Assembly: GCA_003116995.1 (NCBI GenBank)
Contig: BDSL01000159.1
Coordinates: forward strand, 62,001 to 126,000
Direction: 5' to 3'
DNA length: 64,000 nucleotides
Source of the DNA: Yamagishiella unicocca
Taxonomy: Eukaryota; Chlorophyta; Chlorophyceae; Chlamydomonadales; Volvocaceae
The translations under genes were made by a program, and so were the position numbers. This document shows, in pieces, positions 1 through 11,146 of the stretch. The notes beneath the pieces were generated by a model that had not been told where the DNA came from, did not search any database, and was given only the letters and a program-made list of their open reading frames with translations. The number at the start of each line of letters is the position of its first letter. Position 1 is the stretch's first letter.

Positions 1-1693
1 TACCAGACGACACCGCCATTCCATCCTCCTGAACTCCCATCTAGACGACCGGCAACAGCAAGCAGCTCCCATCTGGCCCCATGCACCGACGCTCGCGCGC
101 CCCCTAAGGGGTCACGTGGTGCGAGTTTCCGCAGTATGAGTATGAGTATACTGATGAGTATGTGGGGGGTGTAAGTGTGGTGTGGGTTTCTGGTGCAGGT
201 CTAAGTATTTGTGTTGTTGGTCTACGTATTTCTAGCTTGGATTCGACAGCGGACAATGTCGTTGTACCATCGTGCGGATGGTTTAGAGCGTAACACTTTT
301 TTGCGCGCTGCTTTTTTCTCAGGGTTCTCCGTGTTGGATCTTGGTGATTTGCCTTACCTCTGCCGAGCTTTTTTCTTTTCTTCCTTTGCCCCCTTAGCGC
401 CTGCCTGCGCCTCCCTTCGTAGTCGTCGATTCGCCCATACCTCTCCTACTTGATGGCTCTCCTTCTTGAAGACTCCCCCTGTTAATGGCTCTCATCTTGC
501 CCACTGTAAGAATTTGATGCTACTTAACGGTGTGTCTGCACGAGGTGAGAAGTATGTGTGCGAGGGCACGTGCAACGGGTACAGACTTGGGCTTGGGCAA
601 TGCATTTCAATCTGATCCGGCATGCCATACTAAGGATTCCTCTCAGGCGCAGATGCGTTTTAGGGTTTTAGCGAATTTCCTCGCAGGCGCTGTAGCATAT
701 TTCTGGTCGGTATCCTGTCCTTATTTAAGAGTAAGAGTTTGCCCGCGAAGTGACCAATGCGTGTTCCACAACGGCCAGCCCTGGAATGCGGAATAAAGGT
801 GCTTCTAGCAGCTCGTGACGACTCGCTTCTGTCGCGGCTGGTGACTAGGAAACGTTGCCAGGTGAAAAGGAAAGGGGATTTCCAATATGGCCACTGATCC
901 TTTGGTGTTCTCCGGGTGCAGGCCGGTGTAGGGGCCTCCACGGGTCTCACATGCCGCGCCTGGTCGTGGTTTTCACGCATCTGGCCGCAACCGATGTGAT
1001 TCAAAACGTATATAGTGCGTAGCCGCTGCCGTCGCGCATTCCCGGCCCCAATGTTTATGGACATGCTTGCAAGGAGGAGGAGGGATACGGTAGTGAATCG
1101 CGCCTTGGCAGTACCTTCCTGTCTAAATTTTGATTTGACTGATTGTAGCTGAGTGTGGCAACGTTTTGGTGTAGGGCGGCATGGCTGGGTTGCTTATATG
1201 TTTTGAGTGCATTCGTCGAGCTAGGCACAAAACCACTGCGCGCACTGCGTCCGAGGAATGCGTAATAAGCACCAAAAGGCAAGTAGCTGCTGTTAGTACC
1301 TCGCATTGATTGGTAGTGGCCGCTTGCCAGCGTCCAGCTGTTGTTGGCGAGCTGCTTGAGCCAGGCTGAGCCAGGCGCTTCAATTCAAATGCTGCAACGA
1401 GACTACCTGCTTATTGATCGTTAGCCGGTATGTGGACCGTTCACTTGACTAGATGGAGGGAGCTCTTGTCTGTCAATGCGGCACGGCGCTAGCAAGTGTG
1501 ATCGGTTAACTGTTTTGGTTGATTAGTGTAGTCGTACATTCCCTCCGCTCATATTCATTCACTGCGCGTCTATCCAATCACACCTCTTTAAACTTTACAC
1601 TTGCATACCTACACTATTGCTTAGACTGTACGCAGCAATATCTCACTACACAAGCCTTGCGGCGCCATAGCGACGTCGCCCCAAACAGTCAAG
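1..1693. other. Non-genic upstream region of paralogue 1
   Basis: No supported gene. The region is repeated, with small indels, upstream of paralogue 2 (about 5824-7368) and in inverted form beyond paralogue 3 (about 14666-15480). Open frames in one copy are broken by single-base indels in another: an in-frame extension upstream of the paralogue 2 ATG is out of frame here because of one extra base near 1660. It therefore reads as duplicated promoter and intergenic DNA. A TTTAAA-like A/T-rich element near 1587 lies about 105 bp before the ATG. Confidence 0.55.
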
Positions 1694-3631
1694 ATGTCTA
1701 GGCCAAGCTTCCACAACATTATGCAAAAAATCGTCTTTGTTTCGTGTTTCGCGTCCGCCATCGTTTCATCAGAGTCAACAAGTCAACGTCGCTTGCTGTC
1801 ACGTGGAATGGTCTCCGTCTATTGGTCGTCTACCTCCGGAGTCCTCGACGCTGTTTGGGATCCGCTAGGTCCTTCCAACCTAGAGCTTCAGCTCAAGCAG
1901 CTCAACTTGGACGTATCTCGCGTCACTGGGGAGTCCGGGCGCTCTCCGATAAACTCCGCATCGGTTGCCTTTCTGATCCCAGCTGCCAGCGGCGATAGCT
2001 TATACGCTGAGGTGGAAGACGTGGAGGCCTTGGCCGCATACGTGAGGTCCGGCGGCCTGGTTATCGTGCACGACTCGTTAAAGCACAGTCAGTCGACACC
2101 GGACCTCATCGCGCAAATCCTGGGCTACTCGGGCGACTGGCAGCATTGCCAGGCCCTCACCGATACGGCGCGCTCCTCGCTTGGCGGCGCCCATCTCAGC
2201 AGCTACGTTAGCGACTTCCTCTCAGGGCCATGGCCGCAGCGGCTGGAAGATGTTCGCCACGTCCAGGTCTGTGTGCTCGACTGCCTGGGACACGGGCAAT
2301 ATCGGTACCGTGTCTGGCCAACTGTACTCCGCTCGTTGATGTTGCATTTTGCAGCTGGGATCGCTCTTCCTCGCACTTGTTGTGCGCCCATCCCATCGCC
2401 CACACGCCAACATGTTGTGGCTCCGTGGGCGCAGGCGCACTCCTGGTGCAAGCACTCCGACTCCGCCGCAGTCTCCTACCCGCTCTACACCCTAGGAGGC
2501 GACCCCATGAAGGCGGTGGCGCAGGTGCGGCAGGGGGCATGGAAGGAGGGCGCGGCATTAGGGAGGGGGAGCGGGATGAGGAGCAGCGAGTAATGTGCAG
2601 CTCGTACCATTGGATGAGTGCGGGCTATTGGTTGCAGCGTTTGCCTTTTCTGATGAAAGTGTCCCAACATGCCCTTGTCCGCAGGCCTTCGGCAAGGTGG
2701 GCTCGCCCGGCGCGGTTGTGTGGCTTGGCTACAGCTGGAAGGACGGCCCGAAGCACAGCTGGGGCTCCCTGCTGGGCCAGCTCATCCAGGGATTCGCAAA
2801 GGGTGAGTTGAGCCGCCGCGGTCACATAAGATTACTGGCCACATAGCCGAAAGCATTTTACTTTGTTTGCATTCTCAAACCGGTCCGAGACTCCAGTGCT
2901 CTTTCATAGGAGCACTAAAAGCGCTGCCACACAACATGGCTTGAGTAGCTGCTAGTGGGCTTCAGTCAATGCAGGCATACACTGCGGCACCTGACGCAAT
3001 GTGCTTCACTAAAACTCGTACTGTGGTCGTACCGTACATTGTGCGCAGGCGTGTACCAGGCCCCCACCAACGCATCCATCATGGACCGCTACCCCCTCCG
3101 GCTGGATGCGCTAGTGGACTCAGTTGCTGCGCTGGCCGACGACACTGCGGAAGCCGTCCGGCGCTTCCTCTCCGTCCTAGCAGCCCCCGCCTACGGACCT
3201 GGCTACTCGGGTGGGCCTGGCTACCCCGGCGGACCAGCCTACCCCGGACCATTCTACCCCCTCCCCACGTACCCCATCCCGTCGTACCCCCAGGCCCCAG
3301 CACCACATTCTCCCAAGGAGGTAAGGTTGGGTGGAGTGCTGGGTTACATATCCGTTTCCCAGCATTTTGTTTGGTAGCATTCGTTCTGTTTGATGAGGAA
3401 GGCGTGTTTTGGGAGCAGGGAGCATGTTTCGTACTGTGCGCCTGGCGAATCGTGTTTGCAAGCCCAGCCCTCTAGACCCCTAGCCTGTCACGTCAAGCTG
3501 AGTGATTGTTACCTGTACACTGGTTATTGCAGGCACACCCGCCAAAGCGCCAACCGCACCCGCCGCCTCAGCGGTCCCGGCCTCCTTCGCGGAATGGCCA
3601 CCACCACCGCCGACGTCTGGCCGCTCATTAG
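1694..3631 (+). CDS. Secreted GATase1-like-fold protein, paralogue 1 (short form)
   Basis: Five exons: 1694-2266, 2435-2524, 2685-2802, 3049-3320 and 3533-3631, phases consistent, 383 aa. Residues 1-27 are a signal peptide (basic start, hydrophobic IVFVSCFASAIVSS). About 40-260 form one domain with conserved blocks VWDPLGPSNLE, LIPAASGDSLYAEVED, GGLVIVHDS, GDWQHC, SWCKHSD and VWLGYSWKDG. The strand-helix-strand pattern resembles class I glutamine-amidotransferase-like (ThuA/DUF4350-type) folds; this is inference, and no Cys-His-Glu triad is evident. A short helical stretch and a Gly/Pro/Tyr-rich linker (GPGYSGGPGYPGG) follow. The last exon gives a basic Pro/His-rich tail ending LAAH. The 598-aa paralogue at 20253 has a further C-terminal domain that this copy lacks. 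The start was chosen because this ATG is shared by paralogues 2 and 3. Substrate and function are unknown. Confidence 0.75.
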
Positions 3632-5084
3632 CACTGAAGTCTGCCCTCCGGCACCGGCTTTGAAGCGCATTCGCGACACCGGTTTTCATGACTGCGAGCG
3701 CAGCTGGCGTACATTATTTGGGGGGCGGTATTGTGTCACATTGACACACGCAGCGTTGACGATATAACTTCCGGGACATGCGGTCGTAGTCCTACAAGGG
3801 GTTTCACGGGATTCCTATGTTTGGTCATATTCATTAGCGTGTGGTTCAAAAGCTTACGTGTCGTGCAGTGCGTTATTACATGATGACGCGGCATGCGCAT
3901 GTGCGGACAGACAGTTAGGGGACAGTTGGGTTCGGTTGGTTGCGCAAAATGGCGCGCATGCTGCCCAAGCCGCGTCTGCGACGTCCGTAGTCCGTAGATG
4001 ATAGTTTTACTATATGTTACTGTTACAAATGGTATTGCAAAAGCTGCATCCGGAAGTTGCGGGTGGGGTTGTGTGAACGAACGAGTAAACAAACTGCAGG
4101 ACGACGCGCATGGACGGCTGCGTCTGGACACGCTTATGGTTGCACAGCATTGTGCGCATTGTGGAGCTGGCATTGTTGTGATGATGACGAATTGCAAGAT
4201 GAGGTGGCCGCGGGGACATATTAGTCTGCAGCTGTTACCCTGTGGTGAATAAGCGGCAGGTAGAGTGGTGGAGATGACGGGGCGGTTCGTCGCACTGCCA
4301 CGAGGCAGCAGGGCGTTGCAGCATGGGCATTTCCTATGGGCCTACGGGATTCAAATTCGTCAGAATATTAAGTAGGTAGAAGTTAACGTCTGTGACACGA
4401 TGCATTGGCCTAATAACGCAATAATGCTGTATAGCTCTCGATGTCTCTAACATCTAGCCAGTCAGTGGATAGGAACCTATCGAACTTGGATGATATGGAC
4501 GTAGTAGCCAGTCCTTGCGCTTGCAAGGGTATGGGAACCGCCCAGCGCGTCAGGCCATTGCCTGTGTTGTTGTTACTTTTCACGGTCGCGTAGGGGTGCT
4601 GGATGTCTAAGCCCGCAGGTTTCGGCATTGCTGATCCGGATTTGTGTAGGCGAAGTCCATATACCGTTCGGCGCAGGTGATGTGGAGAGGACTAGTGCGG
4701 CACCGCGAAGCACGCCGATGAGTGGGGCGTCCTCGGCTCCCAAACCTAGCATACTACACCCAATGTAAAAGTCGAGCTAGGGGTGCAACTAAGGAACAAG
4801 GTTTGTATAGTACCGGTAGGGTATAGTGAATATGGCCTATGGTGCCAATGGCCTGAAGACGAAAGCCTTTGAAGTAGTTGCACATGTAAAATGAGGTTGT
4901 CAGTGTGTGTCCAACCCTAAAAGCAAGCCATGTTACCATAGTTGCTGTGACAGGGGCTCAAATGCTCCCATGCGACGATCGTGTTCTTCTATCCAACGGA
5001 CAATCCGGCTGTGGCCATGGGCGGCCTGGAAGGTAGTGCAAGCACATGTTGCGACATCCACAGCCGCCACCAGGGGGACTGTGT
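3632..5084. other. Downstream region of paralogue 1, no gene seen
   Basis: Duplicated in block B (about 9313-10995, with divergence around 4300-4900) and inverted before paralogue 3 (about 11960-12728). Short open frames are present on both strands, but they are not conserved between copies. It probably contains the 3' UTR of paralogue 1; no convincing TGTAA poly(A) site was singled out. Confidence 0.5.
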
Positions 5085-5474
5085 AGTAGTAACTGTTGAA
5101 GTGGGCCCCCAGACCAGAAGGTATGACATTGAAAGAGACGCAGGAAGAAGAACAAACTGGCCGACCGAGATATGACAAACCGCCGAAAACCCCGACCAAG
5201 GGACGGACCAGAGAACAACAGTGGCGCCAGCCACCTAGGGGGACCAGAGAACAACAGTGGCGCCAGCCACCTAGGGGGACCAGAGAACAACAGTGGCGCC
5301 AGCCACCTAGGGGGACCAGAGAACAACAGTGGCGCCAGCCACCTAGGGGGAAGTAGCCTAAATAGCCCCCGTATAAGCAGTACACCGACCGTATTTCAAG
5401 CAGCCCCTCGATCAGAACAACCAGCAGAGCGCATCTACAAATCTATTAGAAGTTCTCACCTAAGACCCAAGAAA
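5085..5474 (-). mobile_element. 390-bp LINE-like insertion with 13-bp TSD
   Basis: Flanked by the 13-bp direct repeat AGGGGGACTGTGT at 5072-5084 and 5475-5487. The paralogous position in block B (10983-10995) carries that 13-mer once with no insert, so it is an empty site. The left end (about 5087-5125) is a diverged reverse-strand version of the LINE tail seen at 62493-62535, including the CCAGACCA core and a TGACA.TGAA stretch. That places the 3' end of the element at 5085, on the minus strand. It carries an internal 36-bp minisatellite. Confidence 0.72.
5205..5348. repeat. 36-bp minisatellite, four perfect copies
   Basis: Four head-to-tail perfect 36-bp units (5205-5240, 5241-5276, 5277-5312, 5313-5348). 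Each contains CAACAGTGGCGCCAGCCACC and ends in CCTAGGG. The length is divisible by three, so all frames stay open and encode 12-residue repeats, but nothing else supports coding. It lies inside the LINE-like insertion 5085-5474 and is absent from block B. Confidence 0.95.
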
Positions 5475-5690
5475 AGGGGGACTGTGTGTGTGTTGTGGTA
5501 CAGGTACTGGGCATTAAACGGCGTTCGGGGCAGGCAACTGAGCAAACCGGAACCAACATTCCGTGCGGTGGGTGCCCGCTTTACACCAGGCTGGTAGCCA
5601 ATCCGGGACACGCGGGCAGATTCGAGGTGAAGCGCAACAAGGCCCATGGAGCACGGGCGCAGGTGTGCTGACGAATGGAATTACGTTACC

Positions 5691-5729
5691 TTGTTGTAAC
5701 GGTTACAGTGGGTGCCAGACCAAGAGGTA
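5691..5729 (-). mobile_element. 39-bp tail-only LINE insertion with 18-bp TSD
   Basis: A 39-bp segment starting TTGTTGTAACGGTTACAGTG, the reverse complement of the LINE family 2 3' tail, is flanked by the perfect 18-bp direct repeat GAATGGAATTACGTTACC (5673-5690 and 5730-5747). It reads as an extremely 5'-truncated retrotransposition event in which only the terminal tail was copied. Confidence 0.8.
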
Positions 5730-5747
5730 GAATGGAATTACGTTACC

Positions 5748-7368
5748 GGTAATTTAAGTAAATATTAGTGTAGGTGCTACGCATTGGTTCAGGCACATAA
5801 GTCAGGGTTGAGAGAGTTAGGCAGTGTGGTGTGGCTTTTGAGGGCGCATTAACTCTGTGATGTCATCTGGTGCAGGTCTAAGTATTTATATTGTTGGTCA
5901 ATAATTTCTGGTTTGGATTCGACAGTGGACAATGTCGTATTACCAACGTGCGGATGGTTTAGAGCGTAACACTTTTATGCACGCTGCTTTTTCCTCAGGG
6001 TTCTCAGTGTTGAGTCTTGGTGATTTGCCTGACCTCTGCTTAGTCATTTTCTTTTCTTCCTTTGCCCCCTTAGCGCCTGCCTGCGCCACCCTGCGTGGTC
6101 GGCGGTGTGCCCATACCTCTCCTGCTTGATGGCTCTCCTTCTTGAAGAACCTCCCTGCTAATGGCTCTCCATCTTGCCCACTGTAAGGATTTGATGCTAC
6201 TTAATGGTGTGTCTGCAAGAGGTGAGGGGTATGTGTGCGAGGACGTGCAACGGTTACAAACTTGGGCTATGAGGAACCCTGAGGAACTGGCAATGCATTT
6301 CAATCTGATCCGGCATACTAAGGAATCCTCTCAGGCGCAGAAGGGTTTTAGGGTTTTAGCGAATTTCCGTGCAGGCGCTGTAGCATGTTTCCGGTCGGCG
6401 GCCTGTCGTGATCACCACGCTCGCTTCAGTAAGAGTTTGCCCGCGAAGTGAGCAATGCGTGTGCCACACCGGCAAGCCCTGGAATGCGGAATAAAGGTGC
6501 TCCAAGCGGCTCGGGGGTACGGGGAGCACGCATCTGACGCGGCTCGTGACTAGAAAACGCTGCGAGATGAAAAGGAAAGGGGATTTCAAATACGGCCTCT
6601 GATCCTTCGGTGTTCTCCGGGTGGAGGCCGGTGCAGGGGGCTCTATGGGTCTCACATGCCGCGCCTGGTCGTGGTTTCCACGCAACTGGCATTTGCTGAC
6701 CGCTGTCGATATGGTATATGGTGTGAAGCCGCTGCCGTCGCGCATTCCCGGCCCCAATGTTTATGGACACGCTTGCAAGGAGGTGGAGGGATACGGTAGT
6801 GAATCGCGCCTTGGCAGTCCCTTCCTGTTTAAATTTTGGTTTGACTGATTTAAGCAGATTGATAACGTTTTGGTGTAGGGGGCCATGACTGGGTTGCTTT
6901 TATATTGTGAGTGCATTCGTCAAGTAAGTAGGCCACAAAACCACCGCGTCCGAGAATTGTGCAGAAAATACCAAAAACATAAATACCTTGTTTCGATTGG
7001 AAGTGGCTGCTTGCAGCGTTCAGCTGTTGTTGGCGAGCTGCTTGAGCCAGGCTCTTCAAGTCAAATGCTCCAACGAGACTACCTGCTTATTGATCGTTAA
7101 CATGTATGTGGACCGTTCACTTGACTGGATGGAGGGAGCTCATGTCTGTCAATGCGGCACTGCGCTAGCAAGTGTGATCGGTTAACTGTTTTGGTTGATT
7201 AGTGTAGTCGTACATTCCCTCCGCTCATATTCATTCACTGCGCGTCTATCCAATCACACCTCTTTAAACTTTACACTTGCATACCTACACTGTTGCTTAG
7301 ACTGTACGCAGCAATATCTCACTACACAAGCCTTCGGCGCCATAGCGACGTCGCCCCAAACGGTCAAG
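5748..7368. other. Upstream region of paralogue 2, no gene seen
   Basis: Duplicate of about 170-1693. No frame is conserved against block A over any useful length. It presumably contains the promoter of paralogue 2; the TTTAAA-like element about 100 bp before the ATG is conserved with block A. Confidence 0.5.
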
Positions 7369-9312
7369 ATGTCTAGGCCAAGCTTCCACAACATTGTTCA
7401 AAAAATCGTCTTTGTTTGTTGTTTCGCGTCCGCCATCGTTTCATCAGAGTCAACAAGTCAACGTCGCTTGCTGTCACGTGGAATGGTCTCCGTCTATTGG
7501 TCGTCTACCTCCGGAGTCCTCGACGCTGTTTGGGATCCGCTAGGTCCTTCCAACCTAGAGATTCAGCTCAAGCAGCTCAACTTGGACGTATCTCGCGTCT
7601 CTGGGGAGCGCTCTCCGATAAACTCCGCATCGGTTGCCTTTCTGATCCCAGCTGCCAGCGGCGACAGCTTGTACGCTGAGGTGGAAGACGTGGAGGCCTT
7701 GGCCGCATATGTGCGGTCCGGCGGCCTGGTTATCGTGCACGACTCGTTAAAGCACAGTCAGTCGACACCGGACCTCATCGCGCAAATCCTGGGCTACTCG
7801 GGCGACTGGCAGCATTGCCAGGCCCTCACCGATACGGCGCGCTCCTCGCTTGGCGGTGCCCATCTCAGCAGCTACGCCAGCGACTTCCTCTCAGGGCCAT
7901 GGCCGCAGCGGCTGGAAGATGTTCGCCACGTCCAGGTCCGTGTGCTTGACTGTCTGCGTCCTGCTGGGACACGGGAACACGGGCAGTAACGGTACCGTGT
8001 CCGCTAGTTGATGTTGCATTTTGCAGCTGGGATTGCTCATCCTTGCACTTGTTAGGCGTCCATCCCCATAGTTCACACGCCAACATGTTGTGGTTCCGTG
8101 GGCGCAGGCGCACTCCTGGTGCAAGCACTCGGACTCCGCCGCAGTCTCCTACCCGCTCTACACCCTTGGGGGCGACCCCATGAAGGCGGTGGCGCAGGTG
8201 CGGCAGGGGGCATGGAAGGAGGGCGCGGCATTAGGGAGGGGGAGCGGTTTGCGTAGCAGCGAGTAACGTGCAGCTTGTTGAACGAGTGCGGGCCTCTATT
8301 GCACCATTGGATGAGTGCGGGCTATTGGTTGCAGCGTTTGCCGTTTCTAATCAAAGTATCCCATCATGTCCTTGACTGCAGGCCTTCGGTAAGGTGGGCT
8401 CGCCCGGCGCGGTTGTGTGGCTTGGCTACAGCTGGAAGGACGGCCCGAAGCACAGCTGGGGCTCCCTGCTGGGCCAGCTCATCCAGGGATTCGCAAAGGG
8501 TGAGTTGAGCCGCCGCGCAAGATTGACCGCATAGCTGACCGCACTTTACTTTGTTTGCATTCGAAAACCGATCCGAGACTCCAATGCTCTTTCACGAACT
8601 ATAAAAGCGCAACAACATGGCTTGAGTAGCTGCTAGTGGGCTTCAATCCACGAAGGCGTAAACTGCGGCACCTGACACAATGTACTTCACTAAAACACGT
8701 ACTGTGGCCTTTCCGTACATTGTGCGCAGGCGTGTACCAGGCCCCCACCGACGCATCCATCATGGACCGCTACCCTCTCCGGCTGGATGCGCTAGTGGAC
8801 TCAGTTGCTGCGCTGGCCGACGACACTGCGGAAGCCGTCCGGCGCTTCCTCTCCGTCCTAGCAGCCCCCGCCTACGGACCTGGCTACTCGGGTGGGCCTG
8901 GCTACCCCGGCGGACCAGCCTACCCCGGACCATTCTACCCCCTCCCCACGTACCCCGTCCCGTCGTACCCCCTGGCCCCAGCACCACATTCTCCCAAGGA
9001 GGTAAGGTTGGGTGGAGTGCTGGGTTACATATCCGTTTCCCAGCATTTTGTTTGGTGGCATTCGTTCTGTTTGATGAGGAAGGCGTGTTTTGGGAGCAGG
9101 GAGCCTTCTTCGTACTGTGCACCTGGCGAAGCGTGTTTGCAAGCCCAGCCCTCTAGGCCCCTAGCCTGTCACGTCAAGCTGAGTGATTGCTACTTGTACA
9201 TTGGTTATTGCAGGCACACCCGCCAAAGCGCCAACCGCACCCGCCACCTCAGCGGTCCCGGCCTCCTTCGCGGAATGGCCACCACCACCGCCGACGTCTG
9301 GCCGCTCATTAG
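7369..9312 (+). CDS. Secreted GATase1-like-fold protein, paralogue 2 (short form)
   Basis: Exons 7369-7935, 8108-8197, 8382-8499, 8730-9001 and 9214-9312 give 381 aa. The architecture is that of paralogue 1: signal peptide (IVFVCCFASAIVSS), one secreted domain, Gly/Pro/Tyr linker and short basic tail ending LAAH. Two residues are missing relative to paralogue 1 in the loop after LNLDVSRV (SGERSP against TGESGRSP). All splice sites, phases and the stop are preserved, so it looks intact. An in-frame ATG lies 174 bp upstream, but its frame is broken in paralogue 1, so the ATG shared by all three copies was used. Near-identity suggests recent duplication or gene conversion. Function unknown. Confidence 0.75.
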
Positions 9313-10312
9313 CACTGAAGTCTGCCGTCTGGTACCGGCTTTGAAGCGCATTCACGACATCGGTTTTCATGACTGCGAGCGCAGCTGGCGTACATTATTT
9401 GGGGGGCAGTATGGTGTCACATTGACCCACGCGGCGTATGCGATTCTACCTTTGGGACATGGGGTCATATTGCTTACATATGAGTATGCGGGATTCCTAT
9501 GCTTGGTCGCATTCATTCGCGTGTGGGCCAAAAGCTTGCGTGTCGTGCAGTGCGTTAGTACCTGGTGACGCGGCATGCGCATGTGCGGACAGACGGTTTG
9601 GCTTGGTTGCGTGGATTGGCGCATATGCTGCCCAAGCCGCGTCTGCGACGTCCGTAGTCCGTAGATGATAGTTTTAATATATGTTACTGTTGCAAATGCA
9701 TTGCAAAACCTGCAGCGGTTGGAGGTTGCGGATGGGGTTGTGTGAACGAACGAGTAACCAAACTGCAGGACGACGCGCATGGACGGCTGCGTCTGGACAC
9801 GCTTACGGTTGCACAGCATTGTGCGCATTGTGGAGCTGGCATTGTTGCGATGATGACGAATTGCGAGATGGGGTGACCGCGGGGGCATTCATTTTGTAAA
9901 CTACTGATATTGTGGTGGCTAAAGCGGCAGGTAGAGTGGTGCGATGAGGGGGTGGTTTGCCCCCTACCAAGAGGCGCTTGCAGCATGAACAAGTCCTTTG
10001 GCGTTTAACGGGACGCGAATTTGTCTAGATTTCGTAGGTAGAAGTGTTTGTCTGTGACACGATGCAATGGCCCAATAAGGCTGTATAGCTGTCGACGTCT
10101 TTAATATTTAGCTAGCCACTGAAGCGGAACCTATCGGACTTAGATGATATGGACGTAGTAGCCAGTTCTTGCGCTTGCAACGATTTCGGAACTGCGCCGC
10201 GCGTCAGACCTTGGCTGTGTTGTTGTTTCTTCGCGTGGTTGCAAAGGGGTGACCGGATGTGGGCCCCAGATCGTGAACGCAGGTGACTTTCAGAGGAAGG
10301 ATTAATTTTTGT
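9313..10312. other. Downstream region of paralogue 2, no gene seen
   Basis: Duplicate of the region downstream of paralogue 1, and of the inverted 11960-12728 segment. Short frames only; no supported gene or RNA. Confidence 0.5.
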
Positions 10313-10352
10313 TGTAACGGTTACAGTGGGTTCCAGACCAAGAGGTAGAATA
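10313..10352 (-). mobile_element. LINE family 2 tail, reverse orientation
   Basis: Contains GGTTACAGTGGGTTCCAGAC followed by CAAGAGGTAGAA, matching the reverse complement of the family 2 3' terminus at 11490-11530. No clear target-site duplication could be seen. Confidence 0.65.
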
Positions 10353-10687
10353 ATGTGGCTCCTCACAAAAGATCCTGATTTAGCCGAAACCTATTGCATT
10401 AGACGCCTCCCCCCAGCCTCTCAGAACAGCCCGCCCGGAAGATTAACCGCGACATGTCCATTTAGACGCGAAGTTCCGGCAAACGTTTCGGCAAACAGGG
10501 CATTTGTGCCCTTATCCACGACGGAAGGACGATGGACGGACTGGCTTCTATCCCCAAACCCTCCCTCTCCTGAAACCCATCCGGCCCGTACGCCCATATC
10601 CCTAACCCTCCTAACTTTCCCTGTCCGGAACCTTAGGCGCGTCGAAACCAGGCTTTGGCGCTGATACCGGTAGGTACACACCCCTCA

Positions 10688-10745
10688 CCGTTACAACAAC
10701 ACCCTACCTCTTGGTCTGGAACCCACTGTCACCGTTACAACAACA
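10688..10745 (+). mobile_element. 58-bp tail-only LINE insertion with 10-bp TSD
   Basis: Forward copy of the family 2 tail (CTCTTGGTCTGGAACCCACT, then CCGTTACAACAACA), flanked by the direct repeat ACACCCCTCA at 10678-10687 and 10746-10755. The insert starts with an extra CCGTTACAACAAC copy, as if the tail was partly copied twice or the template slipped. Confidence 0.7.
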
Positions 10746-11107
10746 ACACCCCTCAGAGTCATACACATGCAGCGCTGTCCGCCGAGCCATTCGTCAAGGA
10801 CGTGACAACTTGCTACGCATCCCCAACCCTTGAAGTAAGCCATGTTACCATACCTGTTGACAGGGGCTCATATGCTCCCATGCGACGGATCGTGTTCTTC
10901 CATCCAACGGACAATCCGGCTGTGGCCATGGGCGGCCTGGAAGGTAGTGCAAGCACATGTTGCGACTTCCACAGCCACCAGCAGGGGGACTGTGTGTTGC
11001 GGTACGACACCTGGGCGGTGACATGGGAAGTAAACGGCGTTCGGGGCAACTGAGCAAACCGGAACCAACGTTCCGTGCGGTGGTTGCCCGCTTTACACCA
11101 GGCTGGT

Positions 11108-11146
11108 CTTGGTCTGGAACCCACTGTAACCGTTACAACAACCAGG
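11108..11146 (+). mobile_element. LINE family 2 tail at the block B boundary
   Basis: CTTGGTCTGGAACCCACTGT plus AACCGTTACAACAACC; forward family 2 3' terminus. Homology of block B to block A ends here, so the tail marks a rearrangement breakpoint. A second, longer family 2 3' fragment follows immediately. Confidence 0.65.

Larger units (their letters stand above)
170..5690 (+). repeat. Segmental duplication block A
   Basis: First of two direct copies; the partner is about 5824-11107 and an inverted relative is about 11960-15480. Matching stretches include the upstream region (210-1690 with 5880-7368), the whole gene body, the downstream region (3632-4300 with 9313-10030) and the end segment (4925-5090 with 10840-10995). 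Block A differs from block B by a 390-bp LINE-like insertion at 5085-5474. The upstream 1.7 kb holds only short discontinuous open frames, none supported as a gene. Limits are approximate because they were set by eye. Confidence 0.8.
5824..11107 (+). repeat. Segmental duplication block B
   Basis: Direct copy of block A. It has the same order of upstream region, five-exon gene, downstream region and end segment. Homology to block A stops at about 11107, exactly where a LINE family 2 tail begins (11108-11143). The 5085-5474 insertion of block A is absent here. It carries its own LINE tails near 10310-10350 and at 10688-10745. Confidence 0.8.

Noticed and set aside
660..1064. 134-codon minus-strand ORF upstream of paralogue 1
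   Set aside because: The equivalent region in block B (6356-6770) has indels that break the frame; it is duplicated non-coding DNA.
3079..3306. Gly/Arg-rich minus-strand ORF across exon 4 of the secreted-protein genes
   Set aside because: Shadow of the Pro/Tyr/Gly-coding strand; it recurs only because exon 4 is conserved.
5205..5348. CRISPR array
   Set aside because: Units are contiguous without spacers and the DNA is eukaryotic.
5096..5597. Open frames encoding 12-residue repeats on both strands
   Set aside because: They arise only because the 36-bp minisatellite length is divisible by three; there is no conservation in block B and no flanking exon structure.
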